Shown here piece by piece: positions 54,834 through 63,607 of a stretch of DNA of 64,000 nt. The translations under genes and the position numbers were made by a program. The stretch comes from Paracoccus aestuarii (GTDB lineage: Bacteria > Pseudomonadota > Alphaproteobacteria > Rhodobacterales > Rhodobacteraceae): positions 248,001 through 312,000 of the forward strand of contig NZ_CP067169.1 of NCBI RefSeq assembly GCF_028553885.1, read 5' to 3'. Below the pieces are notes generated by a model that saw nothing but the letters and a program-made list of their open reading frames with translations, did no database searches and was not told where the DNA came from. The stretch's first letter is position 1. Each line of letters starts with the position of its first letter.

Positions 54834-55556
54834 ATGAGACATGCAAACATGTTCCCGCGCCAGCCCGCATCCGACGCCCCGCCCGCATCGCGCCCTGCCG
54901 TCGTGCGGCGCGCACTGCTGTTCTGGCTGCGATTCGCGCTGCTGCGGGCGGTGCTGGTCATGGTGGGGTCGGTCACGGTCTATGCCTTCGTGAACCCGCC
55001 TTTGACCTGGACCATGCTGGGCGCCGCGCGCGAGCATCCGCTGGCCGAACGCCGGTGGGTGCCCTTGGAGGGGATCGCCCCGGTCATGGCCCGCAGCGTC
55101 GTCGCGGCCGAGGATGCCAATTTCTGCCTGCATTGGGGTTTCGACATGGTCGAGATCCGCAAGGTCGTGGCCTCGGGCTCGTCGCGCGGCGCGTCGACCA
55201 TCACCCAGCAGACCGCCAAGAACGTGTTCCTGTGGCAGACCCGCAGCTGGCCCCGCAAGGCGGCCGAGACGATCCTGACCCCCCAGATCGAGGCCTTGTG
55301 GTCCAAGGCCCGCATCCTGGAGGTCTATCTGAACGTGGCCGAGTTCGGGCCGGGCGTCTTCGGCATCCATGCCGCGGCCGAGGCGCATTTCGGCACCACC
55401 CCCGATCGGCTGACCCCGGTCCAGGCCGCGCGGCTGGCCGCCATCCTGCCCGCGCCGCGCCATCGCGGCACCGGGGCGCCTTCGGCGCGGTCGCGATCCA
55501 TCCTGGACGGTGCGCAGACCATCGCCCGCGACGGCCGCGCCGCCTGCTTCGAATAG
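54834..55556 (+). CDS. mtgA: Monofunctional biosynthetic peptidoglycan transglycosylase
   Basis: Polymerises lipid II glycan strands at the inner membrane (GT51). N-terminal membrane anchor WLRFALLRAVLVMVGSVTVY, then the GT51 motifs: catalytic Glu in VAAEDANFCLHWGFD (about residues 87-101), RGASTITQQTAKN (about 116-128) and ILEVYLNVAEFG with second Glu (about 157-168). 240 residues from ATG 54834; ATG 54849, with GAGAC upstream, is an equally good start giving 235. Divergent from the lysozyme-inhibitor gene. Confidence 0.93.
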   Translation: MRHANMFPRQPASDAPPASRPAVVRRALLFWLRFALLRAVLVMVGSVTVYAFVNPPLTWTMLGAAREHPLAERRWVPLEGIAPVMARSVVAAEDANFCLHWGFDMVEIRKVVASGSSRGASTITQQTAKNVFLWQTRSWPRKAAETILTPQIEALWSKARILEVYLNVAEFGPGVFGIHAAAEAHFGTTPDRLTPVQAARLAAILPAPRHRGTGAPSARSRSILDGAQTIARDGRAACFE

Positions 55557-55638
55557 CCCGCCGCGGTTGAAAGCGGGGGGGGCGGGGCGTATCAAGGCGG
55601 CGTTGCGAAAATAAGAAGTAGGTCTCGAGAGCAGTCCC

Positions 55639-56325
55639 ATGAACACCAACACGCAGACCACGCGACTGTATCACACCGCCCTGTCGCCCTTTTGCCGCAA
55701 GGTCCGCTTGGTCCTGGCCGAGAAGAAGATCGAGGTCGAGCTGGTCGAGGAGCGATACTGGGAAGGGTCGCCCGACCTGGTCCGGCGCAATCCCGCAGGC
55801 AAGCTGCCGGTGCTGCGCTATCGCGGCAACCTGCTGGCCGAAAGCCAGGCGATCATCGAATATCTGGACGAGGCCGTGCCCGCCCCCGCGCTGATGCCGC
55901 AGACGCCGCTGGAGCGCCATGAGGTGCGGCGCCTGTGCGCCTGGTTCGACGACAAGTTCCATGTCGAGGTGACCCAGCCCATCCTGAACGAGCGCGTCTG
56001 GAAGAAGATCACCCGATCCGGCTATCCCGACAGCCGGGTGGTCAAGGACGGGCTGCGCGCGATCAAGGAGCATATCGACTATCTTTCGACCCTGCTGGAG
56101 ACGCGGCGCTGGCTGGCAGGCAACACACTGAGCCTGGCGGATTTCACGGCCGCGGCGCATTTTTCCTGCCTCGATTACATCTCGGACGTGGATTGGGACC
56201 GGTCCGAGGCGCTGCGCGACTGGTATGCGACGATCAAGTCGCGGCCGGCCTTCCGGTCGGTGCTGGCCGATCAGGTGCCGGGGATCCATCCGGCCGCCCA
56301 CTACGCCGAGTTGGATTTTGGCTGA
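55639..56325 (+). CDS. fzlA: GST-fold protein, probable FtsZ-binding protein FzlA
   Basis: Thioredoxin-fold N-domain ([20 protein letters not shown]) and helical C-domain as in glutathione S-transferases, 228 residues. The family resemblance is strongest to alphaproteobacterial FzlA, which binds and bends FtsZ filaments: the [20 protein letters not shown] region has a Trp (residue 41; about 38 with a three-residue shorter N-terminus) at the place of the Trp known in Caulobacter FzlA, and the C-terminus [19 protein letters not shown] is typical. An ordinary GST remains possible. queG follows on the same strand, across a repeat element. Confidence 0.72.
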   Translation: MNTNTQTTRLYHTALSPFCRKVRLVLAEKKIEVELVEERYWEGSPDLVRRNPAGKLPVLRYRGNLLAESQAIIEYLDEAVPAPALMPQTPLERHEVRRLCAWFDDKFHVEVTQPILNERVWKKITRSGYPDSRVVKDGLRAIKEHIDYLSTLLETRRWLAGNTLSLADFTAAAHFSCLDYISDVDWDRSEALRDWYATIKSRPAFRSVLADQVPGIHPAAHYAELDFG

Positions 56326-56329
56326 GGAA

Positions 56330-56391
56330 GGGGGGGCCAGCCCCCCATCGCCTGACGGCGATCCCCCCCGGGGTATTTGGACAACGAAGAA
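56330..56391 (+). repeat. Intergenic hairpin-plus-motif element between fzlA and queG
   Basis: Hairpin GGGGGGC/GCCCCCC (56331-56337, 56340-56346), second hairpin ATCGCC/GGCGAT (56347-56352, 56357-56362), then CCCCGGGGTATTTGGACAAC and GAAGAA (56366-56391). The final motif is the same as in the serC-serA spacer (44034-44079). It starts just after the fzlA stop and its GAAGAAG end lies close to the queG start, perhaps serving as ribosome binding site. Confidence 0.75.
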
Positions 56392-56398
56392 GCGCGAG

Positions 56399-57415
56399 AT
56401 GGAGGCGGAGGCCCGCGCGGTGGGATTCGCCGCGATGGGGGTGATGCGGCCGGACGGCGTGCCGGAGCTGGCCGGGCGGTTGGCGGATTTCGTGGCCCGG
56501 GGGCGGCACGGGCAGATGGGCTGGATGGCCGAGCGGATGGGTTGGCGGGGCGATCCGGCCGCGCTCTGGCCCGAGGCGCGGTCGGTGGTGATGCTGGCCG
56601 AGCTGTACACCCCCGAGGGCGATCCGCTGGAGGTGCTGGAGCGGCGCGACCGTGCCGCCGTCAGCGTCTATGCCCAGGGGCGGGATTATCATGATCTGGT
56701 CAAGAAGCGGCTGAAGCGCTTGGGGCGCTGGCTACTTGAGACGGCGCCCGAGCCGGGGCACGCCATCAAGGTCTTCGTCGATACCGCGCCGGTAATGGAG
56801 AAGCCCTTGGCGCAGGCCGCGGGGCTGGGCTGGCAGGGCAAGCACACGAATCTGCTGTCGCGCGATCTGGGCAGCTGGTTCTTTCTGGGCGCGATCTTCA
56901 CCACCATGCCGCTGCCGCCGGATGCGCCCCAGGTCAGCCATTGCGGGTCCTGCCGGGCCTGTCTGGATATCTGTCCGACGGGGGCGTTTCCCGCGCCCTA
57001 TCAGCTGGATGCGCGGCGCTGCATTTCCTATCTGACCATCGAGCACAAGGGGCCGGTGGAGCCGGATCTGCGGGCGCTGATGGGCAACCGGATCTATGGC
57101 TGCGACGATTGCCTCGCGGTCTGTCCGTGGAACAAGTTCGCGCAGGCGGGATCCGAAATGCGCTATCGCGGGATCATCGACGCGCCGCCCTTGGCGGAGC
57201 TGGCGGGCCTGGACGATGCGGGGTTCCGGGCGCGGTTCTCGGGCTCGCCGATCAAGCGGATCGGGCGGGATCGGTTTGTGCGCAACGTTCTGTATGCGAT
57301 CGGGAATTCCGGGGATGCGGGACTGATCGCGGTGGCGCGGGGGCTGCAGGGGGATGCCGATCCGGTCGTGGCCGAGGCCGCGTCTTGGGCGGTCGCCCGG
57401 CTGGGTCCGGCCTGA
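56399..57415 (+). CDS. queG: Epoxyqueuosine reductase
   Basis: Last step of queuosine synthesis in tRNA: reduces epoxyqueuosine using a cobalamin cofactor and two 4Fe-4S clusters. [20 protein letters not shown] is the conserved QueG active-site region; cluster motifs are [16 protein letters not shown] and [15 protein letters not shown]. 338 residues from ATG 56399 ([10 protein letters not shown]), chosen because upstream codons are within the repeat element. A C-terminal HEAT-like stretch ([18 protein letters not shown]) completes the protein. Confidence 0.96.
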   Translation: MEAEARAVGFAAMGVMRPDGVPELAGRLADFVARGRHGQMGWMAERMGWRGDPAALWPEARSVVMLAELYTPEGDPLEVLERRDRAAVSVYAQGRDYHDLVKKRLKRLGRWLLETAPEPGHAIKVFVDTAPVMEKPLAQAAGLGWQGKHTNLLSRDLGSWFFLGAIFTTMPLPPDAPQVSHCGSCRACLDICPTGAFPAPYQLDARRCISYLTIEHKGPVEPDLRALMGNRIYGCDDCLAVCPWNKFAQAGSEMRYRGIIDAPPLAELAGLDDAGFRARFSGSPIKRIGRDRFVRNVLYAIGNSGDAGLIAVARGLQGDADPVVAEAASWAVARLGPA

Positions 57416-57419
57416 CGCG

Positions 57420-58208
57420 TCAGGGCGTGGCGGGGGTTCCCGACCCGTTCCCGCCGGGCAGGGCCAGCGGCCCATAAAGGATCAGCCCCGGCACCGATGC
57501 GGGCCCGTCGCGTTCCAGCATCGCGGCCAGCCCGGCCACGGTTCCGGGCAGCATGCGCTGGCCGGGATGGCCCACCGCCTCGGCCAGCAAAGCGGGGGTG
57601 TCCGGGGGCAGGCCATGGGCGATCAGCCCGCGCGCAAGGGCCGGAAAGCTGCGCTGGCCCATGAAGACCACGGTGGTCACCGCCGGATCGGCCAAGGCCG
57701 CCCAGTTGATGTCGCCGGGCAGTCCGCCGGTCACGTCGGCGCCGGTCACGAACTGGACCCGGCGCGCGGTCAGCCGCCGCGTCAGGGGCATGCCCATCGC
57801 CGCCGCCGCCGCGCTGGCCGATGTCACGCCGGGCACGATCTGGAACGGGATGCCGGCCCGGGTCAGGGCCTGGATCTCCTCCTCCAGCCGACCGAAGATG
57901 CCGGAATCGCCGGATTTCAGGCGCACGACCTGCTGGCCCGCACGGGCATGCGACAGGATCAGCGCATTGACCGCATCCTGCTTGGCCGAGGGTCGCCCCG
58001 CGCGCTTGCCCACCGCGATCAGCTGGGCCTGGGGGCCCGCATGGTCCAGCACCGGCCCCGATGCTAGGTCGTCGAACAGCACCACATCGGCCTGGGCCAG
58101 CAGCCGCGCCGCCTTCAGGGTCAGCAGCTCCGGGTCGCCCGGCCCGGCCGAGACCAGCCAGACCATCCCCGGCGGGGTGGCGGCGTCGGTGGTGGGGGGC
58201 AGGTCGGT
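57420..58208 (-). CDS. cobA: Uroporphyrinogen-III C-methyltransferase
   Basis: SAM-dependent methylation of uroporphyrinogen III to precorrin-2, entry to cobalamin and siroheme. Motifs: VSAGPGDPELLTLKAARLL, RLKSGDSGIFGRLEEEI, VPGVTSASAAAAAMGMPLTR. The start is uncertain: TTG 58208 with GAAGG upstream gives 262 residues and is my choice; ATG 58166 gives 248 and a TTG at 58280 gives 286. Convergent with queG (4-base gap), an enzyme that needs cobalamin. Divergent from the photolyase gene. Confidence 0.9.
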   Translation of the reverse strand, partial: TDLPPTTDAATPPGMVWLVSAGPGDPELLTLKAARLLAQADVVLFDDLASGPVLDHAGPQAQLIAVGKRAGRPSAKQDAVNALILSHARAGQQVVRLKSGDSGIFGRLEEEIQALTRAGIPFQIVPGVTSASAAAAAMGMPLTRRLTARRVQFVTGADVTGGLPGDINWAALADPAVTTVVFMGQRSFPALARGLIAHGLPPDTPALLAEAVGHPGQRMLPGTVAGLAAMLERDGPASVPGLILYGPLALPGGNGSGTPATP

Positions 58209-58356
58209 CAATCGGGCGGCCTTCGATGGGGTTCGGACAGCAGCTATAGCAGCGATACGGGGTGTGACAATGGCGCGCAATCCCTTGGCGATGCGCGAAG
58301 GGCATGAAACTTTCCGTCTGCTGACGCGTGATGCAGGGCAAGACAGGAGGATTGGG

Positions 58357-59721
58357 ATGACGGTGATCTGCTGGTTCCGGCGCGTGCTGCGGCTGGACGA
58401 CCACCCCGCGCTGGTGGCCGCCGCGGCCCAGGGAGCGGTGATTCCCCTGGTGATCCTGGACCCGGCCGAGGCGCAGGCCGCCCCCGCCAGTGCGCAGCGT
58501 CAGGCCATGGCGCTGCCCCGGCTGGAGGCCGCGCTGCATTCCCGCCACAGCCGCCTGATCGTCCGGCGCGGCGATCCCGCCCAGGTGCTGGAAGACATCG
58601 CCCGCCAGACCGGCGCCAGCCATGTCCACACGACCGAAGGGTTCCCCTTCGCCTCCGATGACGGGCTGGAGGCGGCCTGCCAGCGGGGCGGCGCGGAATT
58701 GTGCCTGCATCCGCCCGCCGATCTGGTCGGGCGCGGCGCGGTCCGGACGGGGTCGGGGGGGATCTACAAGGTCTTCTCGCCCTATTGGAAGGCGGTGCGC
58801 CAGCAGGACATCGCCCCGCCCTTGGACGCGCCGCGCCTGTCATCGCCCGAGGACTGGCCCGCCAGCGACGGCACCGACTGGCCCGAGGCGAGGGCCGCGA
58901 TGGACTGGGGCTGGGACGTGCTGGCCCCCCAGATCCGCGCGGGCGAGGATGCCGCCTTGGACCGGCTGGAGGAATTCCTGGATGCCGGGCTGGAGGGCTA
59001 CAAGCCCGACCGCGACCTGCCGTGGAAGGAGGCGACCTCGGCCCTCTCCGATGCGCTGGCCGTGGGCGAGATCAGCCCCCGCCGCATCTGGGCCCGCGCC
59101 GCCCCCGGCCTGCACGAGGGGCGCCAAGGGATCGAGGCCTTTCTGTCGGAACTGTGCTGGCGCGAATTCGCGCGCGAGCTGATGCACGACTTTCCCGCCA
59201 TGGACCGCCGCTGCTGGCGCGAGGAATGGGATCGCTTCCCTTGGCGGTCGGACAATGGGGATGCCGAGGCCTGGCGGCAGGGCCGCACCGGGATCGCCAT
59301 GGTCGATGCCGGCATGCGTGAACTTTACGCCACGGGGCGGATGCACAACCGGGTGCGGATGATCACCGCCAGCTATCTGACCAAGCATCTGCTGACCGAT
59401 TGGCGGGTGGGCCTGGACTGGTTCCGGCATTGCCTGACCGATTGGGACGCGGCCTCGAATGCGATGAACTGGCAATGGGTGGCGGGCTGCGGGCCGGATG
59501 CCTCGCCCTATTTCCGGATCTTCAACCCCGACACGCAGGGCGAGAAGTTCGACGGCAAGGCGCGATACCGGGATCATTGGCTGAAGGGCGAGGGCGCGCG
59601 CCTCTTCGCCGCCGCCGCGCCCCGGTCCTGGTCGGTGACCGATGACCGGCCCGAACCGGCGCTGAGCCTGGCCCAAGGCCGGGCACGGGCGCTGGAGGCC
59701 AATGAGAGGTTGAAATCATGA
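58357..59721 (+). CDS. phrB: Deoxyribodipyrimidine photolyase
   Basis: Light-driven repair of cyclobutane pyrimidine dimers with FAD and an antenna chromophore. N-terminal Rossmann antenna domain starting ICWFRRVLRLDDHPAL, FAD-binding helical domain with MHNRVRMITASYLTKHLL and DWDAASNAMNWQWVAG, SPYFRIFNPDTQGEKFD near the C-terminus. 454 residues. AGGAGG lies before ATG 58357. ATGA overlap with the SDR gene. I found no TGATCC-N-TAAG (RpoE-type) promoter in the spacer before it. Confidence 0.95.
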   Translation: MTVICWFRRVLRLDDHPALVAAAAQGAVIPLVILDPAEAQAAPASAQRQAMALPRLEAALHSRHSRLIVRRGDPAQVLEDIARQTGASHVHTTEGFPFASDDGLEAACQRGGAELCLHPPADLVGRGAVRTGSGGIYKVFSPYWKAVRQQDIAPPLDAPRLSSPEDWPASDGTDWPEARAAMDWGWDVLAPQIRAGEDAALDRLEEFLDAGLEGYKPDRDLPWKEATSALSDALAVGEISPRRIWARAAPGLHEGRQGIEAFLSELCWREFARELMHDFPAMDRRCWREEWDRFPWRSDNGDAEAWRQGRTGIAMVDAGMRELYATGRMHNRVRMITASYLTKHLLTDWRVGLDWFRHCLTDWDAASNAMNWQWVAGCGPDASPYFRIFNPDTQGEKFDGKARYRDHWLKGEGARLFAAAAPRSWSVTDDRPEPALSLAQGRARALEANERLKS

Positions 59722-60386
59722 CCAAGGCCCTGATCATCGGCGCCTCGGGCGGCATCGGCGCGGCACTGGCGTCGCGGCTGCGGGGGCAGGGGGCCGATGT
59801 CACCACCCTGTCGCGCCGCGAGGACGGGCTGGACCTGACCCGCCCCGAGACGGTCGCCGACCACGCCGCCCGCCTGAAGGGCCGCGATTTCGACCTGATC
59901 GTGAACGCCACCGGCGCGCTGGTCATCGACGGCCATCAGCCGGAAAAGACCATGGATGCCGTGGATCCCCAGGCCATGGCCGCGCAATTCGCGCTGAACG
60001 CCATCGGCCCGGCACTGGTCCTGCGGGATTTCGCGCCGCTTCTGGCGCGGGATCGGCGCTCGGTGCTGGCCAGCCTGTCGGCGCGGGTGGGCTCGATCGG
60101 GGATAACGGGCTGGGGGGCTGGGTATCCTATCGCGCGGCCAAGGCGGCGCAGAACCAGATCCTGCATACCGCGGCGATCGAATGGCGGCGCCGGAACCGC
60201 CACGCGATCCTGATCGCCCTGCATCCCGGCACGGTGGAAACGCCCCTGACCCGCAAATACGCCGCCCGCCACCCGACCATCACGCCCGAGCGCAGCGCCG
60301 AGGCCCTGCTGGCCGTCATCGACACCCTGACGCCCGAGGACAGCGGCGGTTTCTGCGACTGGAAGGGTCAGGTCGTGCCGTGGTGA
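59718..60386 (+). CDS. Short-chain dehydrogenase/reductase (CsgA-like)
   Basis: Classical SDR of 222 residues with cofactor motif IIGASGGIGAALASRL, NATGAL in place of NAG, catalytic Ser in SLSARVGSIGDNGLGG and YxxxK in YRAAKAAQNQIL, C-terminal HPGTVETPLT. Its start overlaps the photolyase stop, and SDRs of this type often follow photolyase in Rhodobacterales, possibly in pterin or light-stress metabolism. The substrate is unknown. Abuts the convergent glutathione peroxidase gene with no spacer. Confidence 0.88.
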   Translation: MTKALIIGASGGIGAALASRLRGQGADVTTLSRREDGLDLTRPETVADHAARLKGRDFDLIVNATGALVIDGHQPEKTMDAVDPQAMAAQFALNAIGPALVLRDFAPLLARDRRSVLASLSARVGSIGDNGLGGWVSYRAAKAAQNQILHTAAIEWRRRNRHAILIALHPGTVETPLTRKYAARHPTITPERSAEALLAVIDTLTPEDSGGFCDWKGQVVPW

Positions 60387-60911
60387 TCAGCCGAGGGCCG
60401 CGCGGATCTGTGGGCCGCCCGGCTTGGTGAAGGACCCCCAGGTGCCCAGGATCCGCCCGTCCGGTCCCAGCAGCACCTTGTTGAAGTTCCATTTCGGCAC
60501 GAAGCCCGTCTGCTGCCGCACCCAGGCATAGAAGGGATGCACCTGCCCCTTGGCCACGGGCAGGATGTCGGTCATCGGCAGGGTCAGCCCGTATTCCATC
60601 TGGCAGTAATCGCGCGCCTCGGCGCCGCTGGCCAGTTCCTGGTTGAAATCGTTGGACGGCACGGCCAGCACCACCAGCCCGCCCGGCCCTTGGGCCTCAT
60701 GCAGGGCCTGCATCTCGCGCAGCTGGCCGGAAAAGCCGCAAAGCGATGCGGTGTTCACCACCAGGACCGGCCGCCCCCGCCACTGGGCGGTGTCGTAATC
60801 GCCCCCGTCGACCGAGGGGAAGGTAAAGCTGGGCTGATCCGCGGCCCGCGCCGGGGCCAGACCCAGGGCGCCGATGGCGGTGGCGAGGGACAAAAAGACG
60901 CGTCGTTTCAT
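60387..60911 (-). CDS. Exported glutathione peroxidase-family protein
   Basis: Thiol peroxidase of 174 residues. The peroxidatic Cys is in VNTASLCGFSGQLREM (about residue 58), with Gln/Asn in VPSNDFNQELAS and Trp in KWNFNKVLLG, the usual GPx set with Cys instead of selenocysteine. The N-terminus MKRRVFLSLATAIGALGLAP ends in ARA-AD and looks like a signal peptide with a twin Arg, so it likely acts in the periplasm. GAGG before ATG 60911. Overlaps the TspO-like gene stop (ATGA). Confidence 0.9.
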   Translation of the reverse strand: MKRRVFLSLATAIGALGLAPARAADQPSFTFPSVDGGDYDTAQWRGRPVLVVNTASLCGFSGQLREMQALHEAQGPGGLVVLAVPSNDFNQELASGAEARDYCQMEYGLTLPMTDILPVAKGQVHPFYAWVRQQTGFVPKWNFNKVLLGPDGRILGTWGSFTKPGGPQIRAALG

Positions 60912-61654
60912 GGCCGACCTCGTTCGGATGCGGGGGCATGATGGGATGCGCGGCGATTCGCCAGGATGCGACCGGACAGCGCAGCCGTCCCGATCACCGC
61001 CAGCGCGATGACGGTCCAGTTCCCCGGACGCCAGTTCTGCGCCACGACCCCCGCCAAGGCCCAGATCACCGCCACCGGATAGGCCCATTCGCCCGGCCTG
61101 CGCGCCTGCACCGCCAGCGCCAGGCCCGTCACCGCGACCAAGGCCAGGATCGCCGCCGCCTGCGGACCCAGATAGCCGAACCCCGCCAGCCAGATCCCCA
61201 CCGACACGCCCGAGGCCGCCGTCAGCCACCCGGCATAGAGCGCCACCGGCCGCCCCTGCCACCATGGCGCGTCACGGCCCGCGCGCAGCATCGCCGCGAC
61301 CGCGGTGGCCAGCATCCCCAGGATCATGATCGTGGCCAGGCCCGGCATCCGGTTCGCCACCGGGATCCAGAAGAACCCGATCGCCAGACTGGCCAGCAGC
61401 GGCAGGCGCATCGCCCGCCAGCCCGCGTCATCGGCGTGGCGCCATAGGCCATATCCCGCCCCCAGGATCAGCCAGGCATAGATCACCCCCCAGATGGAGA
61501 AGGCCCAGCCCGCCGGCTGGACCGGGGGATCGTCCTGGCGGATCGGGAACAGGTCGGGGTCATAGCCCGCGAATTCGGGAAAGATCACCGGCGAGGCCGC
61601 GAAGGCCACCGCCGCCGTCAGCACCAGGATGGACAGGATGCGGTCCGGGATCAT
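60908..61654 (-). CDS. Multi-span membrane protein, TspO/tryptophan-rich-sensory-protein-like
   Basis: A 248-residue membrane protein with about seven to eight hydrophobic segments and conserved aromatic patches: PPVQPAGWAFSIWGVIYAWL and PWWQGRPVALYAGWLTAASG, the style of proteins annotated as tryptophan-rich sensory protein, though TspO itself is shorter (~160). Start at 61654 with GAGAGG upstream; a longer open frame upstream is not conserved. Translationally coupled to the glutathione peroxidase gene (ATGA), which suggests a shared stress role. Function otherwise unknown. Confidence 0.6.
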   Translation of the reverse strand: MIPDRILSILVLTAAVAFAASPVIFPEFAGYDPDLFPIRQDDPPVQPAGWAFSIWGVIYAWLILGAGYGLWRHADDAGWRAMRLPLLASLAIGFFWIPVANRMPGLATIMILGMLATAVAAMLRAGRDAPWWQGRPVALYAGWLTAASGVSVGIWLAGFGYLGPQAAAILALVAVTGLALAVQARRPGEWAYPVAVIWALAGVVAQNWRPGNWTVIALAVIGTAALSGRILANRRASHHAPASERGRP

Positions 61655-61782
61655 GGGGGCCTCTCGGTTTCGGGGTGGTGACGGGTCAACGCGCGGCGGG
61701 GCGCGTCGTTCCTGCGGGCGAACTTGCCTCGGGGCGGGATTCTGGGGCAAGGTCTGCACCCGGTGGCAGGGGCGGGGCGGGG

Positions 61783-62808
61783 ATGAAGCTGAAGGATTTT
61801 GCAAAGCTGGTGGGCATGTCGCCCACGACCGTCAGCCGCGCGCTGAACGGCCATTCCGAGGTGAACGAGGCCACCCGCGCCCGCCTGGTCGCCGCCGCCC
61901 GCCAGCACGGATACCAGCCCAACGCCCATGCCCGCACCCTGGCCATGGGCCATCCCGACACGATCGGCTGCGTCATCCCCATCGGCGGCCAGAACGAGAT
62001 CGTGAACCCGATCTATGCCGATTTCCTGGCCGGGGTGGGCGAGGAATGCGCCCGCCGCCGGTTCGAGATCAACCTGACCGTGGTCCCCCATGACGACCAG
62101 CCCGCCGCCTATCGGGCGCTGGCCTCCAAGGGGCTGATCGGGGGCGTGATCGTCCAGTTCCCGCGCCATGACGACCCGCGCCCGGCGCTCTTGGACCGGA
62201 TCGGGCTGCCCTATGTGGTGCATGGGCGGGTGACGGGACATCAGGGCCCCTATAGCTGGGTCGACGTGAACAACCAGCGCGCCTTTCACCGCGCCGCCCA
62301 GTTCCTGATCCAGCTGGGCCATCGCCGCATCGCCATCCTGAACGGGGACGAGACGCTGGATTTCGCCCGCCGCCGCCGCGACGGATACCTGGCCGCCCTG
62401 CGCGAGGCCGGGCTGAGCCCCGACCCCGCGCTGATGTCCAGCGCCGAGATGACCGTGGCCCAAGGCTATGGCGGGGCGCGGCGGATGCTGGGGCTGGCGG
62501 AGCGGCCGACGGCGATCCTTTGTGCGGCGACGATGGTGGCGACCGGCGTGCGCCAGGCCGCCGAGGAGATGGGCCTGCGCATCGGCCGGGACCTGTCGGT
62601 GCTGACCTTCGACGACGACCTGTCCTATTACGCCAATCGCGATGCGGTGCCGGTCTTCAGCGCCATGCGATCGCCCGTGCGGCGGGCGGGGGAACGGGCG
62701 GCGGCACTGCTGATCGACGCCATCACCGGGCGCCGTACCGAACCCGTGCAGGAGCTGCTGGAGGCCGAGCTGGTCATCGGCCAGTCCACCGCGCCTCCGC
62801 CCGGATGA
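61783..62808 (+). CDS. LacI-family transcriptional regulator
   Basis: Repressor of 342 residues. HTH at residues 1-25 (MKLKDFAKLVGMSPTTVSRA), hinge LNGHSEVNEATRARLVAAAR, then the periplasmic-binding-type sensor domain: YVVHGR, GHRRIAILNGDETLDFARRR and LTFDDDLSYYAN. GGGGCGGGG precedes the ATG. Which sugar it senses is unknown; the nearest genes are not sugar catabolic, so its targets probably lie elsewhere. Its last 35 bases overlap the convergent gene. Confidence 0.93.
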   Translation: MKLKDFAKLVGMSPTTVSRALNGHSEVNEATRARLVAAARQHGYQPNAHARTLAMGHPDTIGCVIPIGGQNEIVNPIYADFLAGVGEECARRRFEINLTVVPHDDQPAAYRALASKGLIGGVIVQFPRHDDPRPALLDRIGLPYVVHGRVTGHQGPYSWVDVNNQRAFHRAAQFLIQLGHRRIAILNGDETLDFARRRRDGYLAALREAGLSPDPALMSSAEMTVAQGYGGARRMLGLAERPTAILCAATMVATGVRQAAEEMGLRIGRDLSVLTFDDDLSYYANRDAVPVFSAMRSPVRRAGERAAALLIDAITGRRTEPVQELLEAELVIGQSTAPPPG

Positions 62809-63607
62809 CGTCCGGATCGCCCAGGATCTGGCCCTCGGACGGGGGCAGGGCCGGGTCGGGGCGCAGCATCCCCGCCAGCGCGTCGCGGGCATCCAGCCGG
62901 GCCAGTACGCGCGCCAGCTCGGTCACCTGCATCGCGTCCAGGCAGGGATGGCCCGGCCGGTCGCGCAGGGTGATCCCCATCATCGAGGGATAGACCTCGG
63001 CCAGCACCACCCGGGCATCGCGGATCGGCTGGAACGGCCAGACGGCGATGACGGGATCCGCGCGCAACCGGTTCAGCCAGGGGATGGCGGTCAGGCTCTG
63101 GGCGCCGACGGCGCCTGCGCCGGCCGTCTGAAAGGGGGATTTGGGCCGCGCACCCGGCATGGGCCGGTCCGTGGCGCGCAGCGGCGGCAGCGGCGGGTCC
63201 GGGGGCCGCCTGCGCGGCAGGTCCGGCGTGGGCAGCCGCCGCACGTCCCCCCAGAAGGCCGGGCGGCCCAGGATGCGGTTCATCAGCGCCGCCTGGTCGC
63301 GCCAGGTGCTGGCATTGCGGTCGTCGTCGCGATGCCGCGCCGCCAGCCAGTCCCACAGCGCCAGCGCCGAGCCCTGCCCCGTCACCGCCTGGACCAGCCC
63401 GTCGGGATGGCCAAAGGCCACGTCCACCCCGATCAGCAGCCGCCCGCCCCCCGCGACGGCCCGCCGGATCAGCGCAAAGGCCTCGGCCCGGGTGGCGGGG
63501 TTGTCGCGCGCGCCCGTGGCATCGCCCAGCCACAGGGAATCGCGCCCGCGCTTGGGGCGGCCCGATGCCGACCAGTCGACGATCAGGATGCGGTCAAAGA
63601 CCGGCAA
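62774..63607 (-). CDS. Conserved protein of DUF429/RNase H-like type next to mobA
   Basis: A 277-residue protein beginning FDRILIVDWSASGRPKRGRD, with an acidic residue pair and IGVDVAFGHPDGLV as in RNase H-fold DUF429-like proteins, and VVLAEVYPSMMGI near the end. Relatives beside mobA are sometimes labelled molybdopterin-guanine dinucleotide synthesis proteins, without evidence known to me. The start is TTG 63607, with GAGG upstream and a 14-base overlap with mobA; no in-frame ATG lies near. Function not determined. Confidence 0.7.
   Translation of the reverse strand: MPVFDRILIVDWSASGRPKRGRDSLWLGDATGARDNPATRAEAFALIRRAVAGGGRLLIGVDVAFGHPDGLVQAVTGQGSALALWDWLAARHRDDDRNASTWRDQAALMNRILGRPAFWGDVRRLPTPDLPRRRPPDPPLPPLRATDRPMPGARPKSPFQTAGAGAVGAQSLTAIPWLNRLRADPVIAVWPFQPIRDARVVLAEVYPSMMGITLRDRPGHPCLDAMQVTELARVLARLDARDALAGMLRPDPALPPSEGQILGDPDVIRAEARWTGR

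Noticed and set aside
58209..58356. A cobalamin riboswitch or known light-stress promoter between cobA and phrB
   Set aside because: I looked for the cobalamin-box core and for TGATCC...TAAG and found neither.
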